A DNA stretch of 64,000 bases from Histoplasma ohiense (Eukaryota > Ascomycota > Eurotiomycetes > Onygenales > Ajellomycetaceae). This document shows, in pieces, positions 1-12,600 of the stretch; within the stretch, counting starts at the first letter, position 1, and each line of letters starts with the position of its first letter. A program made the position numbers and the translations under genes. The stretch lies in contig JAEVHH010000001.1 in assembly GCA_017607445.1 (NCBI GenBank), positions 5,146,001-5,210,000 on the forward strand, given 5' to 3'. The notes beneath the pieces were generated by a model. The model worked only from the letters and a program-made list of their open reading frames with translations. It did not search any database and was not told the origin of the DNA.

Positions 1-1130
1 GCATCAATCCTCAGCAGGCTCACAATGATGGTGGGGGGATGTTGTCAAATGTCAAATACAACAACAGCAATATGCTGCTGTGTTTCTTTCTAACACTTCA
101 ATGAAACTGTCCACTTCCTCATCTTCATCTACATTATCAGTCAACTCAAATAATGTACCAAGATCTTGACTCAGTGAGGATGACACTGATGTAATAGCAG
201 GATGTGAAAACACACTTTCTGAAACATTGCTATGATTGAATGCCACATTCTGCTGTGACAACAGATCATCAGAGTTCATATAGAATTCTAGAATCTCATC
301 TGCATTCTTGTAGACCTGCATGTCAAGTACAAATCTCACAACAGCAGTTTGATACATGGCAAATCTCTCATTCAGAACTTCATTGAAGAGCAGCATCTTG
401 TGAAATTCATTGATCAAAGATTGACTGGTTTTGTGAAAGCACTCAGACATCTATAACCCATTAGCACTCATAACAACTTCAGTTTAAGAAAACTTATGAC
501 AGCACAACTTCTATTTGATATATGACAGATGTGACAGTGTGTCTGTTCATTGTTCACAAAGCAAGAGTATACTGAGGGGTTCTGCAACCTCTCCAGACAA
601 CCCAAGCAAATGCTCTTGATGGCAGACAGCATATCACCCTTCATAGACTCTGAACCAGCAATGGAAACAGCTGGTTCTGACATTCTATCATAACTTTAAT
701 CAGTACCAAGACCTTGTTCAAAGAGGAGGAGAAGCAAAAAGCAAAAGCAACAAGAAAGAAAAACAGATGTTGAAGATTGGAACCAATATTGCAATGTTGA
801 TCAAAGGGATTGCAACAACACAAAACTCAACCCAAAATGGAAAATGCAACCACACAACCAAAACTTCAAATTTCGCAATAAAAATCACATAGAAAGATAC
901 AGTGTACTTTATTTGATAAATTGATGTATTCTTTTTTAATAAAAAATTGTTAGTGGTGATGTTGGTGATGATTTTCAGTGGAGTGTGATTTTTGATGCAA
1001 AAGTCAAAGAAAAGAGGTTCAGAAGTTGTGTCTAAATTGTGATTGAACTGCATTGACACTGAAGATAGAAAAATGTTCTTCTGAAACAACAACACTTTGA
1101 AATTAACCTCAACAATTAATCCAGCCTGAT
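1..1130 (-). other. Degenerate repeat-derived coding traces with a Cys-rich motif
   Basis: Two minus-strand open stretches (683-468 and 450-52) lie head to tail but in different frames, so the unit is broken or spliced. The first contains paired cysteines spaced like a small zinc-binding motif (CLGC ... C ... CHIC). The second is acidic, without a domain I recognise, and runs toward the window start. The DNA is AT-rich and nearly free of CpG, like the adjoining retroelements, so I read it as old repetitive DNA rather than a host gene. From memory, similar Cys-rich ORFs recur in onygenalean repeats, but I cannot confirm this. No function is assigned. Confidence 0.35.
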
Positions 1131-2056
1131 TCTGTGAACTCTATACAATATTAACCATGCAGCACATGTTATGAACTTTGCATGTTGCAGTAAGAAGCTC
1201 TGGAGACCAGGTCTTTGAAGAAGGGAGATAATTGTAATAGATGCAACAGAGATATCTATATTAGAAAATAGCTATGTGGCAATAGAAGAACACAGAACAT
1301 GTCAGAATTAATGAGGAGGGGTATAGCACATAGCACTATAGACAGCTGTAGTGTATGAAGGTTGTCTATATAATGCTCACTGATATCTGTAGATATTAGA
1401 AGATCAGTGATTAGCTTTGAATAATAGAGATTGCTACCTTCTTAACATTCTACGTGCGTACTTCACACTACTCCCATAATTATACCTACAACCATCTCTT
1501 ACACAGTCCCAGGTCATGTTCTTATTTTTGATAGTCAGTCACTTTACATGAAATATCAAGATTTATTAGTCCCATTTCACTCATGTTCTAATAATTCTAG
1601 TTACTTTACACTCCCATTCTGATCCTGGTTCCACTGAAAATCACACCAAGAAATGGACTGGGATCAAATCAAATCAAATCAAACATGAAATTCATGATCT
1701 CATCAGCCAGTCTACTCATTATTAGTTCTTACATCTGAGTGCATTGTTATCAGTTCTTACATCTGAGTGTGTTGTTTACAGGCTTGAGTGCTTAGTTGTT
1801 ACAAGAGATCCCTCATGAGTCTGAGTGCTCTTATCATTAATTATATAGACTGTTGTATCTAAGCATCTGAAACACAGTTCTATGAGGTCTGAGTGTCTAT
1901 GAACTGTAACACTGCAAATAGTGTTCACAAAGAAGCTTAATCAAGCTTAGCACTGCAACACTGTAAATAGTGTCTGCAAGAGAACTGAGTGTCTACAAGT
2001 ATTTCTTTTTTTTTTTTTTTTTTTTTTATTATTATTACATATTCTTAGACATCAAA
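1131..2056. other. AT-rich, CpG-poor DNA upstream of the older Gypsy gag
   Basis: No coding potential is visible. It has short internal repeats built on 'ctgagtg' and 'cactgcaa.atagtgt' at about 1730-1990, a fourfold 'aaatc' run near 1665-1683 and a T-run of about 23 at 2006-2028 just before the gag start. By position it should hold the 5' LTR and leader of the older Gypsy element, but I could not match it to the 3' LTR start at 14157, so the 5' LTR boundary is unresolved. Confidence 0.4.
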
Positions 2057-2223
2057 ATGAACTACAAACAATTCTACAAACACTCATTACATTCAAACAC
2101 AGTGGACAATAACTTAGATCTACAAAGCATTCTTCAGCAGCAGATACTACAGATGACTGAATTGCAACAACAACTTACTAAGATAAGTATTTCTATATTC
2201 ATCATTTCTTCTACATCTACATT

Positions 2224-2228
2224 TTATG
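2224..2228. repeat. Target-site duplication TTATG, left copy
   Basis: TTATG immediately precedes the LTR at 2229 and is repeated at 9691-9695 immediately after the other LTR. A perfect 5-bp duplication is the expected integration scar of a Ty3/Gypsy element. It lies inside the gag of the older element. Confidence 0.9.
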
Positions 2229-2506
2229 TGTGAGGTGTAGTGACAGTGTGAAGAGTAACAGTAGAAGATAGTTTATAGCATAGCGGAGATAATAGTAATA
2301 TATTGTAGAGTGTAATATAGTAGTGTAATGTAGTGTAGTGTAGTGTAGTGTAGCTAATCGCTAAGGAAGAAAAGAAAGAGAAAGAAGATGTGCGAAATAC
2401 ATACATCAATATATATATACATATAGAAATAGCGGTAGCGAGAGTATAATGGAAAGAGGTAAGAATAAGTGAAGATAATAAGGAAATAATAAACAAGTGC
2501 ATTACA
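2229..2506 (-). repeat. 3' LTR of the nested Gypsy element
   Basis: This 278-bp copy begins TGTGAGGTG and ends GCATTACA on the plus strand; on the coding strand it starts TGTAATGC and ends CCTCACA (TG...CA). It holds a 'gtgta' run and an AT-rich middle. It differs from the copy at 9413-9690 at a handful of positions, several of them C/T or G/A changes at CpG. Confidence 0.92.
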
Positions 2507-4340
2507 ACTGCCCCCCTTTTTTATAAGAGCTGCCCTCAGTGATTGTATAGATTGCTTGCTAGTAGATAATTGGATTCCCATATTGTAAGTTTCACTTGTT
2601 GATAGCAGTATATTGATCGCGTCCTCTAGATAGCTTGTATATGTGTTGTTATTGATTTTCTAATGAGGTGTAATTGGTGGATTCTTTGGTTGCTAGAGGT
2701 TGTGTGCAAAGAAGCAAAAAGAATTTCTTTCCCCTTGAAGATTTCTCTTCTCTTTTAACTTGATCATCATCAAAGCTCCTTGCCTTCCTGCCGCGATTTT
2801 TCATCTCCAAAAAAATTTTTTAAATTTTTTATATTGTTGTCCTTCCTCCCCCCCTCTTTTATTGAAATGGGCTCTCTCAGTTATTCTGATTTTAAGTAAG
2901 TTGTTCCTTGGGCACTTATCACATATTATTGTTGGTGTTTCTTGTCAGTGGTATTATTAGTGTGGTCATGTGTGTCACTAGCTTGTTTCTGTATAGCGCC
3001 ATTCGCTGTTCGCTTGTTATATTGCCCTAGCCCTAATCATGTGACGCACAACAGTCAGATTCTGTGTGAACATTGTGCCCTCAAGCTGAGGGATGTTGAC
3101 TTTTGATGTGTGTTGAGGCTAAATGCTCAGAAGCATTGTGAGGCTTGTGCCTCTGCAGAGAAATTCTGCAAACCTATGAGTAATCCTCTTTAATTCTTAT
3201 TTCCTTTTTCTTTTTCTTCAAATTTGCTTTTGGATAGATAGTAGTGCTCTTAGCAATGTTGATATACTGATAATGATGCTAGATGCATGATACACCTCTT
3301 CTGAGGTGCATCATGTGTGGGTGAGTGTTTATCTTCGCGGGGGTGGCAGCTGGGGAGGATATGATCAATCACAAAAATCATCTTCATCATTTGATAAAAC
3401 AATTGGACACACCTCATCTGATGATGCTGTCTGCTTAGAGCAGAGCAGAGGCAAATGCTCTATGATCTCAGCATTGAGCAGCAGCTGAGCCTGCAGAGGT
3501 GCAGGTTTTGAAGGCTGTGATTGTGTCTGGTTCTTTCAGAGCAGAGACATTAGAGAAAAAGGGGGTTTTGAAGATGATGAGCTTCAGAGGCTCTGTGGTG
3601 GAGGAGTTGACTGAGAAGGAGTTGATGAGAGAGGAGTTGACTGAGGAGCCAATGGAGGAGATTGTGGAGATGCTGGTGGCTGCAGCAGTGTCTGTGGTGC
3701 CTGCTTTCTTTGCCAATTTACCACTGATGTCAGTGGAGCAGGGGGAGAGGGTGCTCTGGATGGTGGAGGAGTGGGAGAAGAAGATGGGGGAAAATGCCTT
3801 CCTTCATCAGATATATTGGAGGATGAGTAGATTGATGGAAGAGAGAAGATGTGAGAAGACAAATGTGTTGTGAGATAGACATTTGTCTATACCCCTGCAC
3901 CCAAAATGGGTGCCTGTAATATATGAGTACCAGAAGGAGTATTGGGCGAGGGTGGCAGAGGGGAAGGATGAGAGAAATGGTGGAAGAGAGAAGAGAAAGT
4001 GAGAGATGGGGAGTGAGATGAAGATGAATGAACTGAGAGTCTTTAGACTTTCCTTAGAACCCATTTTCTTTGTTTTTTTCCTTGCTTGTATGTTTTATTT
4101 TTTGTATTTATTATACCCAAATTGAATTTTTTTTCTTTTTTCCCTTTTCTCTGATAAAATCCTTCTAAAAAGAATGCATTTGATTGGAGTTTGAGTGAGA
4201 TTTGCACTTCTAGCATTTTTCAATTTAAGATTTGTGCTTCTGATGTCTTTCAACTTGAAGTTTGTGCTTTTGGTGTTTGAGAGTATGTTGGTTTTGTATT
4301 TGTTGTTCATTTTCTTGTTCAAGGAAGATTTCAAATGTCT
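2507..4340 (-). other. 3' tail of the nested Gypsy element between chromodomain and LTR
   Basis: About 1.8 kb lies between the chromodomain end and the 3' LTR. It contains one short proline/serine-rich minus-strand reading frame (3862-3584) whose plus-strand complement is also open (3499-3873), so its coding status is unclear, and the polypurine tract next to the LTR at 2507-2527. Chromoviruses normally have a far shorter stretch here. The rest shows no recognisable product. Confidence 0.5.
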
Positions 4341-4344
4341 GAGT

Positions 4345-7300
4345 GTTCAATATGTTTTCTTTCAGTTTCCATGTATCACCACTAGGACCCCAATCTGTCC
4401 ATCTCACAAGATATTCCAGAGGTTTGTTTTTTCATTGTCATTTTTCAAGAATTTCTTCAACTTGATATTCTTCTTCACCATTGACAAGTTCCAGTTCTGG
4501 TTCTGGTAGAGCTCCATTCCTGCAGTTGTATGGCTTCAATAAAGATACATGAAATACAGAATGGATGCTTCTATATGAAGGTGGCAGTTCTAGTTTGTAT
4601 GCTTGTTTTCTGATGATATCCAGAATCTTGAAGGGTCCAACATATTTATGATCAAGTTTGTGAACCGAGCGCAGCAATCAGAGATTTTTTGCATTGAGCA
4701 TGACATAGTCATCTATTTTAAATTGTTGAGGCTTATGTTTTGCATCATAATAGGTTTTCTGTGCTTGTCACACCTTTTGTAGGTTCTCAATGAGCTTATA
4801 GCATGTTTCCTCGATATGTTTCACACAGCTAGCAGCATGTATGGCGACCAGTTGTGATGGTTTGCTGACATTAATTTTCAAATCAGATCGATATCCCATT
4901 AAGGCTTCTGCAGGTGCCATTCCAGTAGAGGCATGTTGAGAGGTATTGTAAACAAACTGTGCCAGCAGTAGCCAGCATGCCCAGTCATCTTGATGATAGT
5001 TGGTAAAGCATCAGAGGTAATGCTCCAAGATTTGATTTTGTCATTCCATTTGGCCATCTGTTTGAGGGTGAAAGGCTGTTGAAAGTTTCCAGCATGCGCC
5101 TAGCATATAACAAAAGATGGACCAATAATGGCTTGTAAACAGTGAACCTCAATCAGATATATGGTTTTTGGGTACTCTGTAAATTGTATAGAACTTGGTA
5201 TAAACAATTTCCACTAGTTCATCAGCTGTAATGTTTTTGGTGCAAGGAATATAGATTGTAAACTTGGTATATATATCCACAATCACTAAAATTGCATCAT
5301 AGATTTGATGGAGGAATGTAGAGGCTGGCAAGCCTGTAATAAAATTCATAGTAATGAACTCAAAAGGATTTGATGGTAAGGGGATTGTATCCAATTCTCC
5401 ATATTGTCTGTGCTGTTTTGGCTTTACTCTTTGACAAGTATCACAAGTGGATATATAATCTTTGACATTTCTGACTAGCTCATGTCAATAGTATTTGTTC
5501 TGAATGCTGTCTATGGACTTTTTTATACCAAAGTGACCCCTCTGTGGATCATCATGATTTGCACTGATAATTTCATCAATGAGTGCTTTTTGTTGAGGGA
5601 CATACACGCGACCATCAGCATGCAATATATCATCCTCAGAAATTGTCCATAGCATATTTTCAGTGACAGTCATATTCTTCTCTTTTATCTTCTCTCTTTG
5701 CTCAGCAGCAAAAGAATCAATCTTCTGTGCTTTACTCAGAAATGAGGTGAAGGATTCAGGCATTTCTGTGTATGCTGAGTCCCCAAGAATAGCCTTATTG
5801 ACTGCAATCCGGGGCATATATTGCTCAATGTGCAACGGAGGGGAAGAGTTTACACAAGAGGTAGAAGATGTTGACATATGGAGTGCTTTTCACTCATTAA
5901 AAAGAGCATTTTGCTCATTAGAGACCCGTGCACAGACTACATCAGAAGAAATATCATTTTGAAAAGAAGTATCAGCTTTTCAGCTTAGTCTAACTCCATG
6001 TTTCAGCTTCTGTTGCAGGGTAGATAACATAGTTTGGCCATTATAGACCTCACTGTAGTCTGCACAACAACTGGGCCCATCAGCTGGATTCTTTGATCCA
6101 GGGCGGTGCAGTAATACAAAATCATAAGCAGATAAAGCTTCCACTCATCTGATCTGATGTCTGTTCAGTTCCTTAGTCATCATAAAGTACTGCAGATTGG
6201 CATGATCAGATCAGACTTGAATTGAATACTGGCTTCTCTTCAGATAGTGTCTTCAATTCTTAAATGCTGCTACAATAGCCAAGAGTTCTTTATCATGAGT
6301 ATCATAACATGTTTCCACATCAATCAACTTTCTTGACCAGAAGACAACTGAATGCCAGTGCTCATCATCCTGCAACTGTGACAGGATAGCAGCAACTGCA
6401 AAAGTGGATGCATCAGATTCAATCTGAATACATCAAGCTGGGTCAAAATGAGCTAATAGAAGAGCACACATAAAGTGTGATTTGAGCTCATCAAAAGCAC
6501 TTTGAGCACCTTCTGTTCACATAAAAGTGGCTTTTCTTTCCCCCTTCTTGCTCTCTTTTGTAAGTTCAAATAATGGGGCTGCAATAGAGGAGAAAGACTT
6601 AATAAATCACTGATAGAAATTAGCAAAGCTCAAGAAGAATTGAACCTCTTTAATTGATTTGAGTGTAGACCATTCCACAATAGTGGAGACTCTGTCTGAC
6701 TCCATCTCAACACCATTTGTATCTATAACAAACTCCAGAAATGAGACCTTGTCCACTTCAAATTCACACTTAGAGAGTTTTGCAAATAGATTCACACACT
6801 CAAGACATTCTAGCATCTTAGTAACATGCACTTTATATTCCTGCTTTGAATTGGAGAATATGAGAATGTCGTCCAAATAGACAACACAACATATATCCAA
6901 CAAATCAGACAAGGCATTGTTAATGTATGCTTGAAATGTCACTGGAGCATTAGCTAGTCCAAATGACATAACTACATATTCAAAATGTTCATATCTCATT
7001 CTAAAGGCTGTCTTCCAACAGTCTTTTGCCACTATAAGTATGCGGTGATAGGCATCTCAAAGGTCCAGCTTAGTGAATACCTTGGCTTTTGAAAGTCTAT
7101 CAAGTAATTCACTTATTAGAGGCAGAGGGTATCAGTTCTTGATGGTGATTCAATTTAACCCTCAATAGTCTACACAAAGACAGAGTCCACCATCTTTTTT
7201 GAGGACAAAGAGAATCAGTACACCAGCTGGGCTACTGGATGATTGTATCCACCCTTTATCTAATGCATTTTTTAAATATTCTCTTAGGGCGGCTAACTCA

Positions 7301-8000
7301 GTTTCAGAGAGATTGTATATTGATATAAAGAGAGATTGCACACCAGGCTCAAGATCTATGCAGTGTTCCATCTCTTCTGATCTTTTCACACTTATAGCAG
7401 CTTCTTCTGAGAAGATATGTGCATATGGCATGACATAATTGGGTAGACCAGTCGGCAAGTCTGAATATGCAGCTGAGAATACACATGAAGCATGCTTTGA
7501 GTCTTTTGGACATTCTATAGATAATACTACAAGCATTTCTACTCTAGCTCCTGTGAGAACTTCAGCTAAGGCATCTTGTTCAGAAATAATTTGAGACTGT
7601 TGTTCATCTCCAGAGCTTCTAAAGAAGAATTGTCCATCTGATCAATCTATAAGAGGATTTGTTTGTCTTAATCAAGGAAATTCTAATACAAAATTGTAGT
7701 CCTCCATCTTCATCACATGGAAGGAATGAGATGTCTGCTGTGCATTACCCTTGTGATCAGTGACAGTAGTTGCAATGTTATACTCTCCAAAGGAGTGCAT
7801 TATGCATCCATCAATCAACTTGACCATTTTGATTTTGCAGTGAGCAGCTTCTAGATTGTGATCCTTTGCCCAAAATTCATCAACACAGTTCACTTCTGAC
7901 CCAGAGTCTACTAGTGCAAGCACTTTTTGCAGACCCTTAGATGTAGCAAGTTCCACTGTGACAGTGAAGCTTAAGGCATTTTTGCATCAACTTTCCACAC
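4345..8000 (-). pseudogene. pol of the nested Gypsy element (PR-RT-RH-IN-chromodomain)
   Basis: Read on the minus strand. The protease motif LALVDSGSE is at about 7890-7925. Reverse transcriptase spans about 7340-6600 with an intact YLDD catalytic box near 6880. RNase H follows. The integrase H2C2 zinc-binding region is near 5590-5500 (HDDPQRGHFG); the core at 5394-5149 reads MNF where DF is expected. A C-terminal module with HSVFHVSLLKPY lies near 4590-4530 and a chromodomain (LVRWTDWGPSGDTW) near 4430-4375. TGA stops replace conserved arginines, for example in the RT segment CVDY*GLN*. Because stops occur throughout, this is a pseudogene of a formerly active polyprotein. The chromodomain class is known to steer integration toward heterochromatin, which fits its location inside an AT-rich repeat island. 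Confidence 0.85.
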
Positions 8001-8029
8001 TTATGGCTGCCATTGTGAGCTGGATGACA

Positions 8030-9365
8030 TATCTTAAGCATTTTTTGAGTCCTTCGAGTTCTTCATGTCTTTTGTATCAGGTTTTGAGTCAGACTTGGTG
8101 TTTTTGAATTCATCTTTGAGTCATTTGAAACACAAATCGATGGTATGTCCTGGTCGCTTGCAATAACAGCAATATTTCAATCAGATGAAGTCATTGAACT
8201 TTGTAGTGTCATTTCATCTGTGTTTGTTTTGTGATCTATTATCAGCATTATTTCTGTTGTTAAAGCTTTGAGTGGGGTTTTTGAAATTTGACTTCTCTTT
8301 AAGCTTCTTCCATCTCTCTGGCAGATTCGATTCTGCCATTGCAAGTTTATGTAGAGTGGCATCATAGCTTAACTCTTTCAATTTGGTTGCATATTTGTCA
8401 AATTCTCAGCGAATGGAAGATAGAACTTTCATATAGAGGTGTGATTTCCAATGGTATTCACTATAAGAATGCCACAGACACTCTTCAATTGATTGTAAGT
8501 GTGAAGCAAATTGTTGAACTGTCTGATCTTCTTGTTGCTCTGTTTTTCAGTACTGTCTATCAGCATCTCAGAAACTTCTATCTGAATCAGTGACTTGACA
8601 TTGCATCCAACTAACAAATTCTTCCCATGGTGGCAAAGTCCACATATCATGTGTATGTTGATACCAACATTGTTGCATCTCGACATTGAAATGAGTAACG
8701 ACTTTGATGATCTTTCGATGGTTGTGTTTGTTGTAGTAATCAAGATCACTGGCATGGAAAGCAATAGCAGCTGTAACAAAGTTTTCAAATTCTTTCATGC
8801 TTTGACCTTGAAACTTTTCCACATCTCTTCAAGAAGAGTGACCACTCATGCTGGGATCTTGAAGTTCTAATTGCCAAAGTGGTATCTGACTACATCTCCC
8901 ACTGACAGTAGTCACAGCACTTTCCACTAAGATGTTGAGTGTTTGTAGTGTGGCTTCTGATGGTCTGAGAATACTGGTGGTGTTATTGCAGTTACTATTC
9001 ACACTAGTTGCATCTCTACTGTGGTTCAGATGCACTTCTAGCATATTTCAGATGGCTGGAATTGTTCCATTCAATTCTTGTAGTAAAGTGTCACATCACT
9101 GTTGGAGTTCTCACAATTCTTTCTCAGCCTGTAATTTTTTGATTCTTCTGGCCACAGCTATCTTCTCAGCCTCAATTGCACTGAGATCTTCAGAAGAGGT
9201 ATCCCCTTCTGAACTATACTCAGAGTCCAATTCCATAGAGGAAGGTGATGCTTGTTGCACACTTTCAGTGGCAGAAGTGCACATTTCACAGTTTTCTTCC
9301 ATGGTGTTTGTTGCTTCAGATTCAGCAGTAGCACGAGTACAGCAGATGCTGCAGATAGAGGCCAT
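8030..9365 (-). pseudogene. gag of the nested Gypsy element
   Basis: The ATG at 9365 lies 48 nt inside the 5' LTR boundary. The N-terminal part is acidic and Ser/Thr/Cys-rich. A capsid-like section with several tryptophans follows (8822-8568), and a CCHC knuckle CYCKRPGHTIDLC is near 8175-8135, the usual nucleic-acid-binding end of a retroelement gag. About ten in-frame stops, mostly TGA, interrupt it; frames otherwise line up without large indels, so decay is by point mutation. No separate host function is suggested. Confidence 0.8.
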
Positions 9366-9412
9366 GACTATTACTCAACAGACTGTCTCTCAAAGATTGA
9401 GCAATTAGAAAC

Positions 9413-9690
9413 TGTGAGGTGTAGTGACAGTGTGAAGAGTAACAGTAGAAGATAGTTTATAGCATAGCAAAGATAATAGTAATATATTGTAGAGTGTAAT
9501 ATAGTAGCATAATGTAGTGTAGTGTAGTGTAGTGTAGCTAATCGCTAAGGAAGAAAAGAAAGAGAAAGAAGATGTGCGAAATACATACATCGATATATAT
9601 ATACATATAGAAATAGCGGTAGCGAGAGTATAATGGAAAGAGGTAAGAATAAGCGAAGATAATAAGGAAATAATAAACGAGTGCATTACA
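9413..9690 (-). repeat. 5' LTR of the nested Gypsy element
   Basis: This is the partner of 2229-2506 with the same 278-bp length and termini. Directly inside it on the coding strand the sequence is GTTTCTAATTGCTCAATC, where a primer-binding site would be expected; I could not match it with confidence to a tRNA 3' end. Confidence 0.92.
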
Positions 9691-9695
9691 TTATG
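9691..9695. repeat. Target-site duplication TTATG, right copy
   Basis: Identical to 2224-2228. Removing the nested element plus one copy rejoins the gag frame of the older element, which independently confirms the insertion. Confidence 0.9.
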
Positions 9696-12600
9696 AAAAG
9701 TTCTCAAGAGAGAAGCTCTCAATTCTTGACAAATACAAAAGAGATCTAGCACTCTATCTTATATGAAAATCAAAAGTGAATATCAAATTGAACATCAATG
9801 AATGAGCAATAGACTCACTATTCAATCAAACATGGTATATTCATAGCAGATTGAATGATGATATGTTAGCAAAATTTCAACTCTGAATAAATCATTGTTA
9901 GAACTATCAGTATATGTCAGAGCTAGTCTTCTGACAACTCAACTCTCTCTTTCTCAATTCTACACTTCAAGTCAAAACATTAGACTGGCTTAATCAAACT
10001 CATCAGATAAATGTTATATTGATAACTTATCTTTCTGAATTTGATCACAAGCTTCTAGAAGCAGATGGGCAAGACTGAGACAACATTATCAAAATCAATA
10101 TATTGTTCAAAAACTTGAACTTTCAGTTGTATAACTGAAGTATAGAATGTCTGAAGTTCTCAATATACAGTGAATTCTGTGCTAATCTTTATCTATTAGA
10201 CAATGATCTGTCTCAGTTTCACACACTTCAAAATCACAGAGAATTCTGTTGAACAAATGCATACATCTCAAATCACTCTACAGTGCTCTTCATCTCTGAA
10301 TCAGAATCAATGAACTGAGTCTCACACATGAATGCAAGTCATCTGAGAATTTTCAATGTCTCAGAGAAGAACACTGCTGACTGAATCATCAGAAAAGTCT
10401 GTATATACTACAACAAATCAGAGCACTTCACAAATCAATGTCTGAATGTGATTACTCTGAGTAAATCCCTCACATGTGTGAATGCTGTGTTGTCTGTGAA
10501 TAGACAAGAATAGAGAAAAGATGAGCTCTCACTCTAAAATATGAATGAGAACTCAAAGAACAAAAAGCTAGCTGAAGATTTGAGCAGAAAATACAAGCAG
10601 ACACAATCATGATCTCTGTCATTGTAAATAACTTAGTCAATATATAAGTAATGATAGACAGTGGTTTTCTTCACTACACTCTTATAGACATTCAGCTGAT
10701 TGAGAAGCATAAGCTTCAGTGTATTTTCTTTCTCAAACTGTATAAACTCAGTGAATTTGACAGCTTCAGAGAATCCACCTTCTACAACATAGTAAGATTT
10801 AATGTCAATATAGAAGAACATAAGAAAAAGAATGTATATATATATGAAATACAAAATCTTGAGTATGATCTAATGCTCAGTCTATCATAACTCACAGAAT
10901 TTGAAACCTTGTTGAATGCATACAACTGCTGTCTTATTTTCCCAGAAGACAACTGTGTTTATGAGAAAAATATTGATAGAACCACTGATCTCACTCAGAT
11001 ATCAATGAAAGTATACAAACTACTAACTCATCAAGCATATGAGAAGAAGAATGTCCAAGTGTTCACTGCTAGTATGATGAATATCAAGAAAGTATTAGAA
11101 AAGTTAGAATCTAAAGATTTCAAGAAATCATACAAGAAACTATTCAAATTGTACAAAGACTTCACAGATATATTTGATGAGAAAGAAGCTGAAAAGCTTC
11201 CCTCTCATTGAGAACCTGGTATAGATCATACAATTGAGTTTATTAAGAAAGATGATAAGAATCTGCAATTACTCTGAGATTCTCTCTACAGTATATCATG
11301 CAATGAGCTTCTCATTCTATAAAAAATGCTCAATAGATTACTAGATAAAGACTTTATTCATATTAGCAACTCATCCACTGCAGTATCTGTACTGTTTGTG
11401 AAGAAATCAGAAGATAGCTTATGATTCTGTGTTGATTATCAAGAATTCAACAAGATTACACAGAAGAATCAATACCCTCTTTCACTCATCAATGAAACAC
11501 TCAAATAAATAGAAAAAGCAAAATGATTTACAAAACTTGACATCTCTACAGCCTTCTACAAGATAAGAATTAATGAAAATGATGAATGATTAACTGTCTT
11601 TTGTATGTGTTATGAATTATACAAATGAACAGTGATCTTCTTTGAATTAGTGAATGCTCTGAGTATATTTCAGAAATACATTAACTGAGCTCTATAAGAT
11701 TTGCTTGATGAGATCATTTCAGTGTACATGAACAATATCTTGATCTTCACTGATGAATTGCTTACTGAGTACTGTAAGTATGTATGACAAGTTCTTGACC
11801 ATCTATGAAAAGCTGAACTGCAAGTGGATATTGATAAATGCAACTTTGAGATCAAGTCTACAATCTATCTAGAATTCATCATCAAAGCTGAAAAAGATGT
11901 ATGTATGAATTCTAAGAAGATGAAAGCAATTCTCAACTGAGAGACATCAGTTTTGATAAAAGAGACTAAAAGCTTTCTAGAGTTTGTCAACTTCTACTGA
12001 AGATTTATCAAGAACTTCTTCAATATCATATAATCATTAACAGATCTGATTCAGAAAGACACTGTATTTCAATGAATTGACAAAGCAGACACAGCATTCA
12101 AAAAGCTGAAGTATATATTCACAAACATCTCAATGCTGCAATCATTCAATTCAGATAAGCATATGATTCTTGAAACAGATGCCTCAGATTATATAGTAGA
12201 TGAGACACTGATGTAATATGACAATGAAGATATTCTATAATCTTGTGCCTTTATTCTGAAAAAGATGTTATTCATTGAATGCAACTATGAGATCTACAAC
12301 AAGAAGCTTCTAATGATTATACAATGTCTCAAAAAATGAAAATCTGAACTCATGAGTGTTGAGAGATTTGAGATTGTTATCAATTATAAGAATCTAGAGT
12401 ACTTTACAATCACTTATAAGCTCACTAAGAGATATATGTGTTGATCATTGTTTCTTAGCTGTTTTTCATTCACAATTCATTATTGATCTGAAGTAGAGAA
12501 CACTCTTGCAGATGCTCTGTCTCACTGAGAACAAGATATACTATCTGATGACTTGAATGATAGATGAAAACACTGAGAGTATTGATTAATCAACTCTGCA

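Larger units (their letters stand above)
2229..9690 (-). mobile_element. Nested Ty3/Gypsy chromovirus with both LTRs and target duplication
   Basis: A complete 7.46-kb LTR retrotransposon coding on the minus strand. Two 278-bp LTRs (2229-2506 and 9413-9690) differ at only a few sites and are flanked by TTATG on both sides. Reading the minus strand: 5' LTR, gag with a CX2CX4HX4C knuckle, aspartic protease, reverse transcriptase, RNase H, integrase, chromodomain near 4350-4480, an unusually long 1.8-kb 3' tail, a polypurine tract (A-run then six G) and the 3' LTR. The coding region has many TGA stops, chiefly where arginine (CGA/CGG) is conserved, while Trp codons survive. It is younger than its host element because it interrupts it and is less decayed. 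No single intact polyprotein remains, so it is not autonomous now. Confidence 0.93.

Noticed and set aside
3499..3873. Host gene on the plus strand inside the inner element
   Set aside because: It lies within the element boundaries, is low in complexity and is equally open on the other strand.
10900..12560. TGA read as tryptophan in the outer Gypsy element (alternative code)
   Set aside because: TGA also stands at conserved arginine positions and TAA stops occur, and catalytic aspartates are changed. Mutational decay explains all of it, while host genes nearby use TGG for Trp and TGA as stop.
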